Source: Treponema sp. UBA1798
GTDB taxonomy: Bacteria > Spirochaetota > Spirochaetia > Treponematales > Treponemataceae
DNA length: 8,578 nt
Reading direction: 5' to 3'
Assembly: GCA_002319875.1 (NCBI GenBank)
Contig: DCFS01000301.1
Location: forward strand, 8,228-16,805
Below, piece after piece: positions 5,857 to 8,578 of this stretch; position 1 is the first letter of the stretch; each line of letters starts with the position of its first letter. The translations under genes and the position numbers were made by a program. The notes under the pieces were generated by a model. That model was not told the origin of the DNA. It ran no database searches and saw only the letters and a list, made by a program, of their open reading frames with translations.

Positions 5857-6390
5857 ATGACAATTGCAAAAAACAAAATGGTATCTATCAACTATACGTT
5901 AACAGATACTGAAGGAAATATTATTGATTCTTCCAAAAATGAAGGACCTCTGGAATATCTTCATGGTAATGGCAATCTGATTCCGGGATTGGAAGCACAA
6001 CTTGAAGGAAAATCGGCAGGAGATACATTTTCAGCTGTAATTGCTCCCCAAGATGCTTACGGTGAGTATAACGAAAAACTGATTATGGAAGTCCCTCGTT
6101 CACAATTCGATTCAAGTATGCCGATTGAAATCGGTATGAAGTTTCAGGCAGACACTTCCGGCGGGCAGACAATCGTAAAAGTAACGAAAATCACCGATGA
6201 CACCATAACGATAGACGGAAATCATGATCTTGCCGGAAAAACACTGCATTTCGATATAAACGTGATAAATGTACGGGATGCAACACCGGAAGAAATGGCA
6301 CCACACTCCTGCTGTTCCGGAGGCTGCAACAGTTGCGGAAGCGGATGCGGTGAGTCAGAAGAAGAGTGCTGCGGAGGTTGCTGTCATTGA
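5857..6390 (+). CDS. slyD: SlyD-like FKBP prolyl isomerase with Cys/His-rich metal-binding tail
   Basis: This 177-residue cytoplasmic protein is a SlyD-type peptidyl-prolyl cis-trans isomerase and chaperone. Residues 4-69 form the first part of the FKBP domain (VSINYTLTDTEGNIIDSS, LEYLHGNGNLIPGLEAQLEG, PQDAYGEY). Residues about 70-122 form the insert-in-flap chaperone domain, and NHDLAGKTLHFDINVINV (122-139) closes the FKBP fold. Residues 150-177 are a metal-binding tail with nine Cys (152, 153, 157, 160, 164, 171, 172, 175, 176) and flanking His150 and His177, comparable to but Cys-richer than the E. coli SlyD tail used in nickel delivery. AGGAG lies five bases before the ATG, and nifU is 16 bases upstream. 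The pairing suggests a job in metallocentre assembly, which is an inference. The gene converges on aroK. Confidence 0.94.
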   Translation: MTIAKNKMVSINYTLTDTEGNIIDSSKNEGPLEYLHGNGNLIPGLEAQLEGKSAGDTFSAVIAPQDAYGEYNEKLIMEVPRSQFDSSMPIEIGMKFQADTSGGQTIVKVTKITDDTITIDGNHDLAGKTLHFDINVINVRDATPEEMAPHSCCSGGCNSCGSGCGESEEECCGGCCH

Positions 6391-6411
6391 TGGTGCAGGA
6401 CATAACCATCA
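6388..6411. repeat. Hairpin containing the stop codons of both convergent genes
   Basis: TGATGGT (6388-6394) is perfectly mirrored by ACCATCA (6405-6411) around a 10-base loop. The left arm begins with the TGA of slyD and the right arm carries the TGA of aroK on the other strand. It could form an RNA hairpin at the 3' end of both messages, but neither side has a T-run, so it is not a canonical bidirectional terminator. It may simply reflect convergent ends packed into 18 bases. Confidence 0.4.
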
Positions 6412-7002
6412 GACAGATTTATCAGTCGAGTTTATAACAGTGAGTATCCGTTCGGTATTTTTCCGGACGGAGTCATATTCCAGAGAAACAATAAAATCAG
6501 CGATATCTTTGTATTTTGAGGCACGATCAACATAAAAACGGTGAAAAATAGAGACTATTTCTTTTTCCGTATGAGGATTTTCTTTCGCTATATACACGGG
6601 CAAATTACTGTAAGAACCATCGCTGTTATATACGGCTTCTTGTACTATACGGTCTGAAGTGTTTTTTTCGCCGGCATCCAGAAAAACAAATATTCCGGCA
6701 GTATGTAACACCTTAAGAGCATCACGGTTATTGCAGATACCGCCGCCGGTCGCTATGATGCACGGCTCAGACTGAGCTTCCGCAGCAAGCCTGCTGCAGA
6801 CTTCTGTTTCTGCCGATCTGAAAACATCTTCCCCTTCCATCCGGTAAATTTCACGAACCTTCCTGCCTGTCTGTTTTTCTATTTCATCGTCAGTATCAAA
6901 AAAACGGCATCTGAAAATAAGGGCAAGCCTGCGCCCGTGAGTCGTCTTTCCGCAATGTTTTATACCGCACAGTATGATAGTATTTTCCAGATTTTTTTGC
7001 AC
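6409..7002 (-). CDS. aroK: Shikimate kinase with divergent lid
   Basis: This 197-residue cytoplasmic enzyme phosphorylates shikimate to shikimate-3-phosphate with ATP, directly before the EPSP synthase step encoded upstream. The P-loop is GIKHCGKTT (13-21). Shikimate-binding Asp36/Asp38 lie in FDTDDEIE, Arg62 in FRSAETE and the Gly triplet in TGGGI (85-89). Near the end, FYVDRASKYKDIADFIV (156-172) holds the usual ATP-contacting Arg160. The lid region (about 115-148) lacks the usual Arg-Pro-Leu-Leu motif and instead has LPVYIAKENP (134-143). The protein is about 25 residues longer than typical. It starts at GTG 7002 with AGGT seven bases upstream; no nearby ATG fits. It follows aroA by 16 bases in the same operon. 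Shikimate kinase is much the best call, though the altered lid leaves some doubt about kinetics or substrate. Confidence 0.9.
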   Translation of the reverse strand: MQKNLENTIILCGIKHCGKTTHGRRLALIFRCRFFDTDDEIEKQTGRKVREIYRMEGEDVFRSAETEVCSRLAAEAQSEPCIIATGGGICNNRDALKVLHTAGIFVFLDAGEKNTSDRIVQEAVYNSDGSYSNLPVYIAKENPHTEKEIVSIFHRFYVDRASKYKDIADFIVSLEYDSVRKNTERILTVINSTDKSV

Positions 7003-7018
7003 AACTTTTACCTGTACA

Positions 7019-8314
7019 CTATTGAAGCTGTATATCAGCGCCAGCTGACTTCATCAAATCATAAAAACCAGGAAAGGACACATCTGCACATTCGGCATAC
7101 TGTACCGTCATCCTGCCATCTGCAAAAAATCCGCATACGGTCATTGCCATTGCAATACGGTGATCCTGCCGGCTGTCAATAATTTCACCATGAAGCCTCT
7201 TTCCTCCACGGATTATCATCGAATCATCGGTAATACGTATATCTGCTCCGCATTTTGAAAGTTCTTCGCACATAACCGCCACTCTGTCGCTTTCCTTGAT
7301 ACGGACATGAGCCAGCGTAGTAAAACGGGTTTCCCCCCCCGCATAGGAGGCGGCAACGGCAAGTACCGGTAATGCATCTGGTATATCATTCATGTTTATT
7401 TCTATATTACTATTTAGAGATTTGCCGCCATGAACGATCAAACGGCCGGCTATCGTATCCTTAACAATATCTGCACCCATGGAAATCAGAATATCAACCA
7501 CACGTTTATCACCCTGAGGATCGTTGAAGTTTAACCCGTTGATTACAATATCGCTATCCGTACATACAGCCGCAACAAGCGGAAAAGCGACAGCGGACCA
7601 GTCGCTTGAAACCCATGTTTCTGCAGCTTTATATTTCTGCCCACCTGCTACATAATAGAATCTGTGGTTATCAGATATTCCCGCGATTACTCCATATTTC
7701 TTCATCCAGTCAATTGTCATCTGTATGTAGGACTCTTCTCTCGGGTCAGCGACTTCAATTTCAACAGTTTCACCGGACGGAATAAGGGCTGCAGGAACAA
7801 GAATGCCTGAAACATGTTGGGAATTATAGCCGGGCAGATGGCATTTTCCCCCGTGCAATTTTCCTCCGATTACAACAGGAGGACAGTCACAACCTTTTCT
7901 TGTAATAAAATATACTGCTCCCAATTCAGCAAGGGCGTCCAGTTCTGGCCGTACCGGGCGACGCCGTATCTGTTCATCGCCAGTAATAACAGCATAGCCA
8001 TCCAGCAAAGAACAAATACCGGAAACAAAGCTGGTCGTTGTACCGGAGTTTACCGTATCAATTATATTTTCTGGAACAGATGGAATTCCACCACACCCCT
8101 GTACAATCCACGCACTATCATTTTTAACTATTTTTGCCCCCAACAGTTCAGCTGCACGATAAGCGCTCTGTCCGTCATTACCGTATTGGGGATTATGTAT
8201 CACAGACTTTCCTTCCGCCAGCAAAGCCATCAAAACTGCACGAATAGTTTGACTTTTTGACCCGGGAACAGTAAACTCTCCCTGCAAAGCACTTTTTCCA
8301 GAAACAGCATACAT
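7019..8314 (-). CDS. aroA: 3-phosphoshikimate 1-carboxyvinyltransferase (EPSP synthase)
   Basis: This 431-residue cytoplasmic enzyme joins phosphoenolpyruvate to shikimate-3-phosphate on the route to chorismate. Length matches the family (about 427). Visible motifs: PGSKSQTIR (17-25, Lys20, Ser21, Arg25), NSGTTTS (89-95), TGDEQIRRRP (111-120, Arg119), NSQH (164-167), DWSAVAFP (238-245), IPDALP (311-316, catalytic Asp313), RIKESDR (338-344), DHRIAMAM (384-391) and SFPGFYDL (413-420). Two positions differ from E. coli AroA: the Arg of GTxxR is Ser95, and the Lys before [ST]FP is Val412, as in several class II enzymes. I chose ATG 8314, five bases after GGAGG (8324-8320). An ATG at 8395 in the same frame lacks a ribosome site and lies upstream of the predicted transcription start. 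A G8 run (7333-7340) lies in codons 325-327. aroK follows after 16 bases. Confidence 0.95.
   Translation of the reverse strand: MYAVSGKSALQGEFTVPGSKSQTIRAVLMALLAEGKSVIHNPQYGNDGQSAYRAAELLGAKIVKNDSAWIVQGCGGIPSVPENIIDTVNSGTTTSFVSGICSLLDGYAVITGDEQIRRRPVRPELDALAELGAVYFITRKGCDCPPVVIGGKLHGGKCHLPGYNSQHVSGILVPAALIPSGETVEIEVADPREESYIQMTIDWMKKYGVIAGISDNHRFYYVAGGQKYKAAETWVSSDWSAVAFPLVAAVCTDSDIVINGLNFNDPQGDKRVVDILISMGADIVKDTIAGRLIVHGGKSLNSNIEINMNDIPDALPVLAVAASYAGGETRFTTLAHVRIKESDRVAVMCEELSKCGADIRITDDSMIIRGGKRLHGEIIDSRQDHRIAMAMTVCGFFADGRMTVQYAECADVSFPGFYDLMKSAGADIQLQ
7333..7340 (-). other. G8 homopolymer inside aroA
   Basis: Eight consecutive G residues on the coding strand (C8 on the plus strand) encode Ala-Gly-Gly within SYAGGETRF (323-331). 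The gene is intact as given. A gain or loss of one base would truncate the enzyme in its second domain. Runs of this length are prone to slippage. Confidence 0.5.
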
Positions 8315-8327
8315 AAAATCCTCCAGA

Positions 8328-8340
8328 GTCTTCAGAAGAC
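8328..8340 (-). promoter_or_regulatory. Small palindrome in the aroA leader next to the ribosome site
   Basis: GTCTTC (8328-8333) and GAAGAC (8335-8340) are mirrored around one base; in RNA this gives a 5-bp stem with a 3-base loop. It lies in the roughly 75-base aroA leader, three bases upstream of the GGAGG ribosome site (8324-8320). It might tune translation or be a protein site. The evidence is only the symmetry. Confidence 0.3.
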
Positions 8341-8395
8341 GTACCAGTAAAATCATGAAGAGATAACGGCCAGAACTTCTATTTAAATCTTTCAT

Positions 8396-8424
8396 AGAAT
8401 AAAATATCTGCCGATATTTTTCAA
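8396..8424 (-). promoter_or_regulatory. Sigma-70 promoter of the aroA-aroK operon
   Basis: On the minus strand, TTGAAA (8424-8419) is followed by exactly 17 bases and TATTCT (8401-8396). The start would lie near 8389, giving a leader of about 75 bases before the aroA ATG at 8314. This placement supports the shorter aroA start over the ATG at 8395. Confidence 0.65.
8401..8420. promoter_or_regulatory. Perfect 8+8 palindrome inside the aroA promoter
   Basis: AAAATATC (8401-8408), a TGCC centre, and GATATTTT (8413-8420) form a perfect palindrome. It fills the spacer between the -35 and -10 boxes of the aroA promoter and adjoins the -35 box of the rightward promoter. A repressor bound here could silence both directions. 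I do not recognise the motif as TrpR, TyrR or another named site. Confidence 0.5.
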
Positions 8425-8453
8425 TTGCAAAAACAGCCTGGATACGATATTCT
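8425..8453 (+). promoter_or_regulatory. Sigma-70 promoter of the rightward membrane-protein gene
   Basis: TTGCAA (8425-8430), 17 bases, then TATTCT (8448-8453). The predicted start, about seven bases past the -10 box, is the A of the ATG at 8460, so the message may have no leader. Its -35 box directly abuts the -35 box of the oppositely directed aroA promoter. Confidence 0.55.
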
Positions 8454-8459
8454 CAGGTT

Positions 8460-8578
8460 ATGACGATCTATGCCCCCCTGTTACTTTGCTTTATTCTATT
8501 CATAACAGTTTTTATTATTCTGTCACTACTGGTACCAGGAATAAAATTGAGACAGGAATTATGGGCATCCTTACTCGG
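8460..8578 (+). CDS. N-terminal part of an unidentified membrane protein (cut by window edge)
   Basis: Thirty-nine codons are visible before the window ends. The reading begins MTIYAPLLLCFILFITVFII and continues with a hydrophobic stretch to about residue 26, then turns polar (KLRQELW). This fits a first membrane helix or an uncleaved signal anchor. It is divergent from aroA. The only nearby ribosome-like sequence, CAGG at 8454-8457, is too close to the ATG to be ideal, and the promoter position suggests a leaderless message. A later TTG at 8547 has a better-spaced AGGA and cannot be excluded as the start, but then the hydrophobic reading would be untranslated. The family cannot be named from this fragment. 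Confidence 0.55.
   Translation, partial: MTIYAPLLLCFILFITVFIILSLLVPGIKLRQELWASLL

Noticed and set aside
7814..8260. 148-codon plus-strand open frame inside aroA
   Set aside because: Antisense to well-conserved aroA motifs, with no recognisable protein features.
8315..8395. 27-residue N-terminal extension of AroA from ATG 8395
   Set aside because: No ribosome site there, the extension lies at or before the predicted transcription start, and the ATG at 8314 has an ideal GGAGG.
1..8578. CRISPR arrays, tRNA/rRNA genes, insertion sequences or phage genes
   Set aside because: No regularly spaced repeats, RNA-gene cores, transposase motifs or phage structural genes were seen on either strand.

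Overview
The window reads as a stretch of chromosome from a spirochaete, most likely a Treponema with moderate to low GC. This is an inference, not a database match. It rests on a spirochaete-style lipoprotein signal (Leu-Phe-Ser-Ser-Cys), a long Slt-type lytic transglycosylase lipoprotein, a single-pass LysM envelope protein with a very acidic linker, and the overall gene style. I see no tRNA, rRNA, CRISPR array, insertion sequence or prophage genes. No gap between genes exceeds about 240 bases.

Left part (1-833): a rubrerythrin gene on the minus strand is transcribed away from a 239-base divergent intergenic region. That region carries a promoter for each flanking gene, two consecutive inverted repeats (690-721 and 725-764) that cannot be terminators of either flanking gene, and a perfect 13-bp palindrome over the -10 box of the rightward promoter.

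Centre (834-5441): four plus-strand genes form an envelope cluster. The first encodes a fusion protein: a stand-alone domain resembling the beta substrate-binding domain of Hsp70/DnaK, an acidic linker with repeated D-[LI]-P-D-F-D motifs, one membrane helix, a Pro-rich spacer and a LysM domain. It is followed 23 bases later by an Slt-type lytic transglycosylase lipoprotein. After a 105-base gap with its own likely promoter comes an overlapping LrgA/CidA-LrgB pair. Together they could bind, cut and regulate peptidoglycan, or couple murein turnover to membrane permeability or export.

Right-centre (5592-6390): a two-gene unit encodes a small NifU-type Fe-S scaffold and a SlyD-like FKBP prolyl isomerase with a Cys/His-rich metal-binding tail. 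It is preceded by a structured RNA-like segment ending in nine T residues.

Right part (6409-8578): aroA and aroK, two shikimate-pathway genes, form a minus-strand operon converging on slyD. The aroA promoter lies back to back with a rightward promoter whose predicted start coincides with the ATG of a truncated membrane-protein gene, so that transcript may be leaderless. A perfect 8+8 palindrome sits between the -35 and -10 boxes of the aroA promoter.

The most interesting item is the Hsp70-substrate-domain/transmembrane/LysM fusion protein. The divergent regulatory regions and the A9 run at the lrgA-lrgB junction come next.
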